A model generated the notes under the pieces. It ran no database searches and had not been told where the DNA came from. It saw only the letters and a list, made by a program, of their open reading frames with translations. A stretch of 64,000 nt of DNA from CAIXSC01 sp046349935. GTDB lineage: Bacteria > Planctomycetota > Planctomycetia > Pirellulales > Pirellulaceae. Position numbers and translations under genes: made by a program. The stretch is taken from the NCBI GenBank assembly GCA_046349935.1, contig JAXMBK010000004.1, positions 496,001 through 560,000 on the forward strand. The letters are read 5' to 3'. Shown piece after piece: positions 27,206-34,645 of the stretch (position 1 is the stretch's first letter; each line of letters starts with the position of its first letter).

Positions 27206-29532
27206 AAACTAACGTGCAAGTTCTTCCCCAACGGCCGTGCGGCGGGCGCCCTGCATGGCTGCCGGCGTGGCTGTTCTGCGTCATCGCCATGGGATGTTTG
27301 ACCGCCAGCGTGCGTGCAGAATACCTGGCCAGCGCTTCGGCGCCGGCCGCGGGCGCAGTCAATCGGTCGGGACTGGTGGTGCGCTGCGAAACGCAATGCA
27401 TCGAGGGCGCCGGCTACACGCCGATCCGCGTCACAATCGCCGACTCGGCCGGTATTCCGCTCGCCAAATCCCGAACGATCCATGTTTCCGCATTCTGTTT
27501 GCGGCATCCCTCGAACGACGTCGTTTCGCGGACGATTGTGGTCCCTGAAGGGGCGGCGTCGCGCACCGAGACGATTTACCTGCCTTTAGGACAGGCGGCT
27601 CACTGGAATACGCTGCAATTCACGTTTGTGGAGGGGGGGCGAGAGCTGTCCGACCTGCGCTGTGCGATGCCCTTTCGCAATCAACGTTTTTCGCCGCAGT
27701 TGGAACTCGAAGCTTCGATGTTGTTTCTGGATGACGACGCACCCGCATATGGACAACGTCGTCAGGCGGCGGAAAGACTGTTGAAGTCGCAGGAACCGGC
27801 GAAACTGCCTGACATGCGCGGGCTCACGTACAAGCTGTGCGGCCGCTACGAAAACGGCGCATTCGTCCAAACTCAATCGACTCCCGATAAGCCCGAAGCG
27901 CGCACCGCATCGACCGACGGTCAAGTCGTACTTGAGTTGGCTCGGTTTCACGCCGCGGACTTGATTCCCACCTCGGAATTGCCGATCGATTGGCGGGAGC
28001 TTGCCAACTTTACGGTCGTGTTCACTCCTTGGCCCGAACTGGAGCGAATCACGGCCGCGAACGACGGGCGTTGGACCGCCTTGCGCCGTTGGATCTCGGC
28101 CGGCGGAACGCTCATCGTCTATGACATGGGGCGGCAGTTCTCACGGTTGCGAGACCTCGAGCCGCGTGTGGGACTTAGCAGTCTGCCGGCGCTGGTGGAA
28201 ACGGACAAGACGCCCGGATGGACGGCGCCGCAAGCGGCCGACTGGGGGAAGGAAATCGCCGGTTCGGGGCCGCCGAATCGCAGCACCTACGTGGTTTCCG
28301 GGCCGTTTGGCACGCAGCAGGTCATTTCCACGGCCGACGTTGCACCCAGCCCCGACGCCGAGAAAACGGACGAGAAACAGCCTCCGCCCAAGCGGCCGGA
28401 CGACTCCATGAATTTCGTTTCGCGCGAACTGGGGTTGGGCTTGGTCGTGGCGATCGATGCGCCGGATCCGTTGCCTGGGCATGCGCGGGACTGGGATTGG
28501 ATGTTCGGCCAGATCGGCGATCAGCGTTTTCGTCCCGGCCGCAAGCTGGGGATCACGCGTTTGGGAGAGAACCCCGACTTTGCCAACTTTCTCGTGAGGA
28601 ACGTGGGGCAAGCTCCCGTCTGGATGTTCCTAACGCTCATCACGCTGTTCGTCGTCTTGATCGGCCCCGTGAATTATTTCGTGCTGCGCCGTCGCCGCCG
28701 ACTGTACATGCTGTTGGTGACGGTTCCCGGAGCGGCGGCCGTCGTGACGGCGACGCTGGTCGTCTACGCCGTACTGGCCGACGGTCTGCACGTAAGGTCC
28801 AGAATTCGCAGTGTGACGCACATCGATCAGATTGGGCGAACCAGCAGTTCTTGGTCGCGGCAGGTTTACTTTGCAGGGCTGACGCCGGCGGGAGGATTGA
28901 CCTATCCGGCCGACGCTTTCGTCCAACCCATCGACCGATGGGGACTGCAAGATGAACGTCGTTCGCGACACATGGAGTGGACCGACGAGGTGCAGAGCTA
29001 CCGCCAAGGCTACATCGCGCCGCGGACCATGTCGCAGATGCTGGTGATTGATCCGCATCCGACGACGATCGGCCTGCGCATCCGAGTGGATGGAAGCGAG
29101 GAGGGCGGCTGCCGCGTTCGCAATGAACTCGGGGTGGGACTGTCGCGAGTTCTGATTCGAGACGAACAAGGGCGCTACTATCACGCGCCGCGACTGGAGG
29201 CAGGGGAAGAGAAGATGTTGCCTCGGGTCGATCCGAACTCGGGCGATTTTGCGCGGGACTTGCGCGATTTCGGCGACGTCGCCAAACTCGATCCGCCGCA
29301 ATGGAACGATTCTCGCACCTTTCGTCGCGTGTATTACTACTACTCCAGCCAAGTCTCGGTGACGACTTCGACGAGCCTCATGGAGCAGGGAATCAGTCGG
29401 TTCAATGTGTTGCTGCGGGAAATGCCGCGGCGCGGATACTTGGCGGTCGCCGACGAACCGCTCGAGACGCCGGCAGGCGCAGATGCGCGCGAGAAGCAGC
29501 CGGATGTCAATTTTGTGATAGGAGCGTGGTGA
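27202..29532 (+). CDS. Large membrane protein of the ABC-2 operon
   Basis: 776 residues. A signal segment (LPAWLFCVIAMGCLTASVRA) is followed by a long extracytoplasmic region with Rossmann-like pieces (LRRWISAGGTLIVYDMG, typical of GldG-like or DUF4350-type proteins). Two membrane helices lie near 473-535 (FLTLITLFVVLIGPVNYFVL and VVTATLVVYAVLADGL), and a beta-rich C-terminal region follows. The GTG start overlaps the previous stop, and the ATPase gene begins five bases after this stop. By position it is the accessory component of the exporter. Confidence 0.75.
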   Translation: MKTNVQVLPQRPCGGRPAWLPAWLFCVIAMGCLTASVRAEYLASASAPAAGAVNRSGLVVRCETQCIEGAGYTPIRVTIADSAGIPLAKSRTIHVSAFCLRHPSNDVVSRTIVVPEGAASRTETIYLPLGQAAHWNTLQFTFVEGGRELSDLRCAMPFRNQRFSPQLELEASMLFLDDDAPAYGQRRQAAERLLKSQEPAKLPDMRGLTYKLCGRYENGAFVQTQSTPDKPEARTASTDGQVVLELARFHAADLIPTSELPIDWRELANFTVVFTPWPELERITAANDGRWTALRRWISAGGTLIVYDMGRQFSRLRDLEPRVGLSSLPALVETDKTPGWTAPQAADWGKEIAGSGPPNRSTYVVSGPFGTQQVISTADVAPSPDAEKTDEKQPPPKRPDDSMNFVSRELGLGLVVAIDAPDPLPGHARDWDWMFGQIGDQRFRPGRKLGITRLGENPDFANFLVRNVGQAPVWMFLTLITLFVVLIGPVNYFVLRRRRRLYMLLVTVPGAAAVVTATLVVYAVLADGLHVRSRIRSVTHIDQIGRTSSSWSRQVYFAGLTPAGGLTYPADAFVQPIDRWGLQDERRSRHMEWTDEVQSYRQGYIAPRTMSQMLVIDPHPTTIGLRIRVDGSEEGGCRVRNELGVGLSRVLIRDEQGRYYHAPRLEAGEEKMLPRVDPNSGDFARDLRDFGDVAKLDPPQWNDSRTFRRVYYYYSSQVSVTTSTSLMEQGISRFNVLLREMPRRGYLAVADEPLETPAGADAREKQPDVNFVIGAW

Positions 29533-29536
29533 GCGG

Positions 29537-30463
29537 ATGATTGAAATTCGTCGGCTGCATCGCGTCTTCGGCGCCACCTGGGCCGTTAACGACATATCGT
29601 TCGAGGTGCCGTCCGGCAAGGTGTTCGGCTATATCGGCCCCAATGGCGCCGGGAAGACGACGAGCATGCGCATCCTCGCGACGCTCGATACGCCCACCTA
29701 TGGCGATGCGCTAGTCGATGGCTACTCGGTCATCAAGGACCCTGATCGCGTTCGTCAGCGACTCGGCTTTATGCCCGACGCCTTCGGAACGTATCCGAAT
29801 GTGAATTGCCGCGAATACCTCGACTTTTTTGCGCGGGCGTATGGTTTGGCCGGCAGCGATCGACGGCGCGCCATGGACCGCGTCATGCGCTTCACGGGGC
29901 TCGATGTTCTTGCCGAGAAGCCGATTCGCGGTTTGTCGAAGGGAATGAAGCAACGGCTCTGTCTGGGACGCGCACTGATCCACGATCCGCCAGCGCTGGT
30001 GATGGACGAGCCGGCGGCGGGACTCGACCCGCGAGCTCGCATCGAGCTGCGCGACATGATCGCCAGCCTCGCGGCCGAGGGCAAATCGATCCTCATTAGT
30101 TCGCATATTCTCACGGAACTGGCGGAGATGTGCGATCGCGTGGCGATCATCGAACGCGGAAGGTTGCTCGCCAACGGCACCGTCGACGAGATCCGCAAGA
30201 CGTTGGTGCCGCATCGCGAGGTCAAGGTGCGCGTCATCGGAGACGCCGAGCCGCTCCGGCAGTGGCTCGTCGCACGCCCCGAGATTCAGAAGGCGACGGT
30301 CGACGGGGAGGAGGTGCGTTTCTCGCACGAAGGGCAGCGCGAGGACGAGGCGGCGCTGTTGCGAGAGATGATTTTGGCAGGACTACAGGTTGCGGAATTC
30401 GGCAGCCACACCACGTCGCTCGAAGAAGTCTTCATGCGCGTGACGCGAGGAGAGGTGCAATGA
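29537..30463 (+). CDS. ABC transporter ATP-binding protein
   Basis: 308-residue ATPase of the CcmA/ABC-2 exporter class: Walker A GPNGAGKTT, signature LSKGMKQRL, Walker B ALVMDEPAAGLD, and the switch His in ISSHIL. A ~90-residue C-terminal extension resembles those of gliding (GldA) and drug exporters. Its stop overlaps the permease start (ATGA), so the pair forms one transporter at the cytoplasmic membrane. Cargo unknown. Confidence 0.95.
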   Translation: MIEIRRLHRVFGATWAVNDISFEVPSGKVFGYIGPNGAGKTTSMRILATLDTPTYGDALVDGYSVIKDPDRVRQRLGFMPDAFGTYPNVNCREYLDFFARAYGLAGSDRRRAMDRVMRFTGLDVLAEKPIRGLSKGMKQRLCLGRALIHDPPALVMDEPAAGLDPRARIELRDMIASLAAEGKSILISSHILTELAEMCDRVAIIERGRLLANGTVDEIRKTLVPHREVKVRVIGDAEPLRQWLVARPEIQKATVDGEEVRFSHEGQREDEAALLREMILAGLQVAEFGSHTTSLEEVFMRVTRGEVQ

Positions 30464-31977
30464 GTGCAGCCGAAACGAAATGGGAGCGGATCGACCAGTT
30501 GCTGGAATGGGGCGGCGAAAAAGTCAACCCGATTCTCGTCAAAGAAGCTCGTCAGGCGCTCAAGAGCAATCATTTTGTCCTGACGTTTTTGCTGCTGTTG
30601 ATCTGCGCGTGGGGCTGGTCGTTCATGGGGATTCTGGCTCAGATGCCGGACATCCAATTCAACGGCGGCGGCCTGACGATGCTGCAGGGATATTTCATCG
30701 TGCTGCTGGTCCCGCTGCTGCTGGTGGTCCCCTTCGCGGCGTTCCGGTCGCTCGCCTCGGAACGCGAGGACGGCACGTTCGAACTTATGTCGATCACGAC
30801 CTTGAACGCGACGCAGATCGTCGTGGGGAAACTGGCCAGCACGCTCTTGCAGATCATGCTCTATACGTCGGCGCTGGCGCCGTGCATCGCGTTTACCTAC
30901 ATGCTGCGCGGCGTCGACGTGGTGACGATCGTCTTTGTGATTTACTACACGGTCGTCATTTCAATCCTGTTGTCGATCAGCGCCTTGTTGGTCGCCACGC
31001 TGTCGCGCTCTCGTCACTGGCAGGTGCTGTTGTCGATCCTGCTGCTGCTGGGGCTGTTTCTGATTTTGTGGACATGGGGACTGTTCGTTTTCGAAGCGGT
31101 GTTCGAAGAGGGGCTGTTTCAGGTATCAGGCGAGCCCGCCTTTTGGCTCGTTCAATTCGCCTTGGCGTGCGGTTACGTTTCCCTCGGCGTCCTGATGGTG
31201 CAAGCGGCCGCGTCGCGGATCACGTTCGCCAGCGACAACCGTTCGACTCGCCAGCGCATCACGGTGCTCGTCCAACACGCCATGCTGATCGGCTGGGTCG
31301 TGTACTTCTTCTCGGACAGTCGCGAAGTCGAGTTTGTGTATGTGCTGGCGTCGCTGGCCGCGATTTGGGGCGGATTCACGGGGTCGTTGATGATCGGCGA
31401 ATCGCCGCAGTTGTCAGCGCGAGTAATTCGCTCCCTCCCCTCGACGCCCCTCGGACGCATCTTGTTCACATTGCTGAATCCCGGATCGGGCGCGGGGTAC
31501 CTGTTTACATGCGCGAACCTGACTGCCGTCGCCGCGATCGCGATCGCCATGGGTTTCACCAGCTACTTGATGGGGTCGACCATTCAGACCGAATGGCTGG
31601 CGTTCACGCTTTTGGTTTGGAGCTACGTGACGGGGTATCTGGGAGTCAGCCGCCTGGTCATTCTGGCGCTGCGCCGAATTTCGCGCGTTCCCGAACTCTT
31701 GTCCATCATTATTGTGGCGATCATGGCGTCGGCGGGCATCGCGGCGCCCTTGGCGCTCGAAGCGGCCGCACGCGGACTGGCTCGTTTCGACTATACCGCA
31801 TTGCAGGTCACGAATTGGGTCTGGACGCTAGAGCAAGCCGGCCGCATGAACATGCTTGTCAGCCATCCCGAGGTGGTCGTGACGACGCTGGTGTTCGCCT
31901 GCTTGATGCTCGTGGTCAACGCCCTGCTAAGCAACCAAGAACTGGCCCCGGTCCGCACCGACGACTCCTCCCCGTAG
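30460..31977 (+). CDS. ABC-2 type transporter permease
   Basis: 505 residues with many membrane helices, e.g. FVLTFLLLLICAWGWSFMGIL, GYFIVLLVPLLLVVPFAAF and SILLSISALLVATLS. An N-terminal amphipathic part (NPILVKEARQALKS) and LASEREDGTFELMSITTL match the ABC-2 membrane family. ATG 30460 overlaps the ATPase stop; an in-frame opening 330 bases upstream lies inside the ATPase gene and is rejected. The stop codon TAG (31975-31977) lies inside the second copy of the 29-bp palindromic repeat, so that element probably also serves the 3' end of the mRNA. Confidence 0.9.
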   Translation: MSAAETKWERIDQLLEWGGEKVNPILVKEARQALKSNHFVLTFLLLLICAWGWSFMGILAQMPDIQFNGGGLTMLQGYFIVLLVPLLLVVPFAAFRSLASEREDGTFELMSITTLNATQIVVGKLASTLLQIMLYTSALAPCIAFTYMLRGVDVVTIVFVIYYTVVISILLSISALLVATLSRSRHWQVLLSILLLLGLFLILWTWGLFVFEAVFEEGLFQVSGEPAFWLVQFALACGYVSLGVLMVQAAASRITFASDNRSTRQRITVLVQHAMLIGWVVYFFSDSREVEFVYVLASLAAIWGGFTGSLMIGESPQLSARVIRSLPSTPLGRILFTLLNPGSGAGYLFTCANLTAVAAIAIAMGFTSYLMGSTIQTEWLAFTLLVWSYVTGYLGVSRLVILALRRISRVPELLSIIIVAIMASAGIAAPLALEAAARGLARFDYTALQVTNWVWTLEQAGRMNMLVSHPEVVVTTLVFACLMLVVNALLSNQELAPVRTDDSSP

Positions 31978-31998
31978 CACAGGCTTCCAGCCTGTGAC
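31970..31998. repeat. 29-bp palindromic repeat, copy 2 (inverted)
   Basis: Exact reverse complement of 15135-15163 with core CACAGGCTTCCAGCCTGTG (31978-31996). It contains the stop codon of the permease gene and can fold into a hairpin in RNA from either strand. Confidence 0.92.
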
Positions 31999-32100
31999 TT
32001 TGCCCCGCAACTTCCCCCGCCAAGTCTTCCCCGCTGGAGTGGTAAAAATCTGAAGGTGAATCCGCGCATGGTTGTTGCGCCGACACCCCCTCATTCCCAG

Positions 32101-32127
32101 CCCTTCTCCCCGCGGCGGGGAGAAGGG
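32101..32127. repeat. Perfect 27-bp palindrome
   Basis: CCCTTCTCCCCGC (32101-32113) and its exact complement (32115-32127) flank a single G. There is no T-run, so it is not a classical terminator. It lies in the 258-bp gap between the convergent permease and hypothetical genes and is probably another dispersed palindromic element. The rest of the gap shows nothing recognisable. Confidence 0.85.
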
Positions 32128-32235
32128 AGCACCATCCGCGCGTGTCGTTGCGCCACAAACGACAGTGGGTGCGAGGCGCCAAACTCTCCGAATGCAACAG
32201 AGTTTTTATCACTCCGCCCCCGCTCGCCCCCCATT

Positions 32236-32730
32236 TCAGCCCCGTCGATGGACATTCGGCGCCGGGGCCGCCGCGAGCGTTGCCGGGAGTTCGGCCAACC
32301 ACCGCTGCACGCGGCCCAGCACATCGGCTGCGGCGGGCGCTTGGCCGCTCACTCTCAATTCGCCGGCGGCCAAGCATTGCTTGAGCAGTTCAAGTTGCGT
32401 GCGGGCTTGGGCGAGAAACAACGTCGCCTCCGCCGCGGGCATGACTTCGCGCAGCAGTTCGACGGCCGACTCGGTCCGCCGCCGGTCGAGCCAAACGAGC
32501 CGACCGGCTTCGGCTTTGAGAAGACGCCCGCCGAAGTAGCCGCGCCGCAACTCCCGTTGTTCGTTGAACTGATAGACGGGGTCGGCGCCGAAGTAAAATG
32601 ACGCAGCGCCAGTGCGGCGAAAGCCGGCGACGATCGGTTCCTGCCACGGCGCGACGGTGAACTCGATTCGTTCTACAAGCGCCGTCGCTTCGCGCAGGAG
32701 GTCTTCGCGATCTTGTTCGTTGCGCGCCAC
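32236..32730 (-). CDS. Conserved hypothetical protein next to site-2 protease
   Basis: 164 residues, mostly alpha-helical, starting at GTG 32730. Visible features: an N-terminal charged helix (NEQDREDLLREATALVERIE), a central WQEPIVAGFRRTGAASFYFGADPVYQFN and a Glu/Leu-rich second half. I do not recognise a named domain, though similar N-termini occur in other planctomycetes. The start codon is formed by the last copy of a 16-bp repeat that begins at the protease stop codon, so the two genes are joined by the repeat. Confidence 0.65.
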   Translation of the reverse strand: MARNEQDREDLLREATALVERIEFTVAPWQEPIVAGFRRTGAASFYFGADPVYQFNEQRELRRGYFGGRLLKAEAGRLVWLDRRRTESAVELLREVMPAAEATLFLAQARTQLELLKQCLAAGELRVSGQAPAAADVLGRVQRWLAELPATLAAAPAPNVHRRG

Positions 32731-32778
32731 AGTCGCCTCAAGTTACAGTCGCCTCAAGTTACAGTCGCCTCAAGTGGC
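32731..32778. repeat. Three 16-bp repeats forming a gene junction
   Basis: On the minus strand the unit ACTTGAGGCGACTGTA is repeated three times. The first copy contains the TGA stop of the site-2 protease gene; the last copy ends in the GTG start of the next gene. The whole intergenic stretch is made of these units. Confidence 0.92.
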
Positions 32779-33885
32779 GCCGCGGTCGGCGGGCCGCTTG
32801 GAATTGGCGCGGCTGCGATATCGAGCGCTCACGCGCTCTAGCAGAGCGCGCTCGTCGGCCGTGAGTTGGTCGAGTCCGACCTGATGCAGTCGCGCCAGGA
32901 TTTCGTCCACTTGTCGCTCTTCATCCGCTTCGCGATCGCGCTGCCGCAAGCGTTCGTCCCACTCCTCTTCAAACGCCTCGACGAACGCATCGCTGTCGAT
33001 TTCGGAGCGATCGTCGGACGTCTCTTCCTGACGCTCGCGCGGCGCATCGAACGCAGGTCGCGCAAGTGCAGCCAGCCAAGAGGGGGCGGAAAGTTCCGCC
33101 ATCGCTCGTCGTTCCATCCGCAGCCCGGTGAACAGGACGACGCCGGCCACGACGCTCAAGGCGAACCACGGGGCGATCGGTCCTTCGAGCGGTTCGTTGC
33201 GAACCAGGAACGCCGTAACGGCCAGACCGAGCGCGGCGAGACGAGCCAAGCGGGCGACCAGCAACGTGGCGACATCGCGCGACAACTGCGGGCGAGAAAG
33301 GCGTACCGTGGCGCGGAGGATGCTGCCGCCGTCGAACGGATAGGCCGGAAAGAGATTGATCAGGAACAGCGTCCAGTTGATCCAGAACGACAAACCGGCG
33401 ATGGCGCCAAGCGACAGTCCGCCGCCGACCGGCAGGCCTTGCGGCTGGAGGGGATCGAGCAAGCCGGCGACCGAAACCTGAGGTTCCAGATAGCGGAGCA
33501 CGGCGAGGCTGGGCACAAGCGCCAGGAACAGATTGCAGAGCGGGCCGGCGAGGTGGACGTAGATCTCCGACTTGGGATCATCGTGCACTTCCCATTCGCT
33601 CAGCCCGCCGATGGGCCCGATGATGATCGCCTGCGTCGCGCCTCCTTGACGTTTCGCGACCCAGAAGTGGGCCAATTCATGCGCGGCGAGACTGAGGTAC
33701 AACACCAGCAGGCTGGCGGCGGCGAGCCACAACAGGCCCGTGTCGACGACGCCCGTCGGTTGTTGGCCGGCCACTTGGGCCATATAGAGGACGGCCGCGC
33801 CGAACAGCAGAAAGTGGGCATGGAGGCGCACTGGCAACCCCTGCCACGTCCCCAAGGGAATTGTCCAATCCACCTGCTCGCGCAT
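32770..33885 (-). CDS. Site-2 protease family (M50) metalloprotease
   Basis: 371-residue intramembrane zinc protease. HELAH in SLAAHELAHFWVAKRQGG provides two zinc ligands and the catalytic Glu; NLFPAYPFDGGSI carries the third ligand (Asp). Six or so membrane helices are visible, followed by a charged C-terminal cytoplasmic tail (EEEWDERLRQRDREADEERQ) in place of a CBS pair. The family cleaves membrane-bound regulators such as anti-sigma factors. It starts at ATG 33885. The downstream hypothetical gene is linked by a tandem repeat and is probably co-transcribed. Confidence 0.92.
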   Translation of the reverse strand: MREQVDWTIPLGTWQGLPVRLHAHFLLFGAAVLYMAQVAGQQPTGVVDTGLLWLAAASLLVLYLSLAAHELAHFWVAKRQGGATQAIIIGPIGGLSEWEVHDDPKSEIYVHLAGPLCNLFLALVPSLAVLRYLEPQVSVAGLLDPLQPQGLPVGGGLSLGAIAGLSFWINWTLFLINLFPAYPFDGGSILRATVRLSRPQLSRDVATLLVARLARLAALGLAVTAFLVRNEPLEGPIAPWFALSVVAGVVLFTGLRMERRAMAELSAPSWLAALARPAFDAPRERQEETSDDRSEIDSDAFVEAFEEEWDERLRQRDREADEERQVDEILARLHQVGLDQLTADERALLERVSARYRSRANSKRPADRGAT

Positions 33886-34098
33886 GGCAACCTCGACCGC
33901 CGTGGGCCGCCCCGCGCCGCACCGAAACTTCAGCCTCGCGACGCTTCACGACGCCTCTGTCACTGTACCAATGTCGTGCGAAAGCTTCAACGCCGACGTT
34001 TGCGCCCCGGCCGCCGCCGCCGACCCCCGCATGCTCGCATCGTCGCTCGAAGGATGGTAGAAGAAAAGCACGATCCCGCACCCTTACCCGCAATCCCC

Positions 34099-34635
34099 AT
34101 GTCCAACCCCGCTGAACCTACCCTGCTGACGACCTCGCGTTTTCGCGTCGTCCAAGTCGAACAGGTCGCTCGCGACGGCCGCTCGCGAACGCGCGAAGTG
34201 ATCCGCCATCCCGGCGCCGTCGTGCTGATTCCGGTCGTCGACGATCAGCACGTCTGTCTGATCCGCAATTTCCGCGTCTCGCTGCAACAGACGCTGATTG
34301 AGCTTCCCGCCGGCACGCTTGAACCGGGCGAGCCGCACGTCCAGACCGCCGCCCGGGAACTGCAAGAGGAAACAGGCTACGTCGCCGAGAAACTGGAGCT
34401 GATTCACACGTATTACCCGTCGCCCGGGATTCTCGACGAGTGCATGTATCTCTATGTGGCGACGGGGCTAACGCCAGGCGATGCCGCTCGGGAAGCGGGC
34501 GAGGAAATCGACAATCTGGTCGTTTCGTGGGACGAAGCGCTCGCTCTGATCGATCGCCGCGAGATTCACGACTCGAAGACGCTCGTCGGTCTGTTGCTTT
34601 ACGACCGCTGGCGTCGTTCGCAGCCTTCCCCCTAA
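34099..34635 (+). CDS. NUDIX hydrolase, ADP-ribose pyrophosphatase type
   Basis: 178 residues. The full Nudix box is present: Gly72, TLEPG, Glu78, then RELQEETGY with the metal-binding REXXEE. GAVVLIPVVDDQHVCLIRNFRVSLQQTLIELPAG is the usual N-terminal strand context of NudF-type enzymes, which split ADP-ribose to AMP and ribose-5-phosphate. ATG 34099 chosen; an ATG at 34054 would add 15 residues. It lies 10 bp before the DUF1549/1553 gene. Confidence 0.92.
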   Translation: MSNPAEPTLLTTSRFRVVQVEQVARDGRSRTREVIRHPGAVVLIPVVDDQHVCLIRNFRVSLQQTLIELPAGTLEPGEPHVQTAARELQEETGYVAEKLELIHTYYPSPGILDECMYLYVATGLTPGDAAREAGEEIDNLVVSWDEALALIDRREIHDSKTLVGLLLYDRWRRSQPSP

Positions 34636-34645
34636 GGAGCATGGC

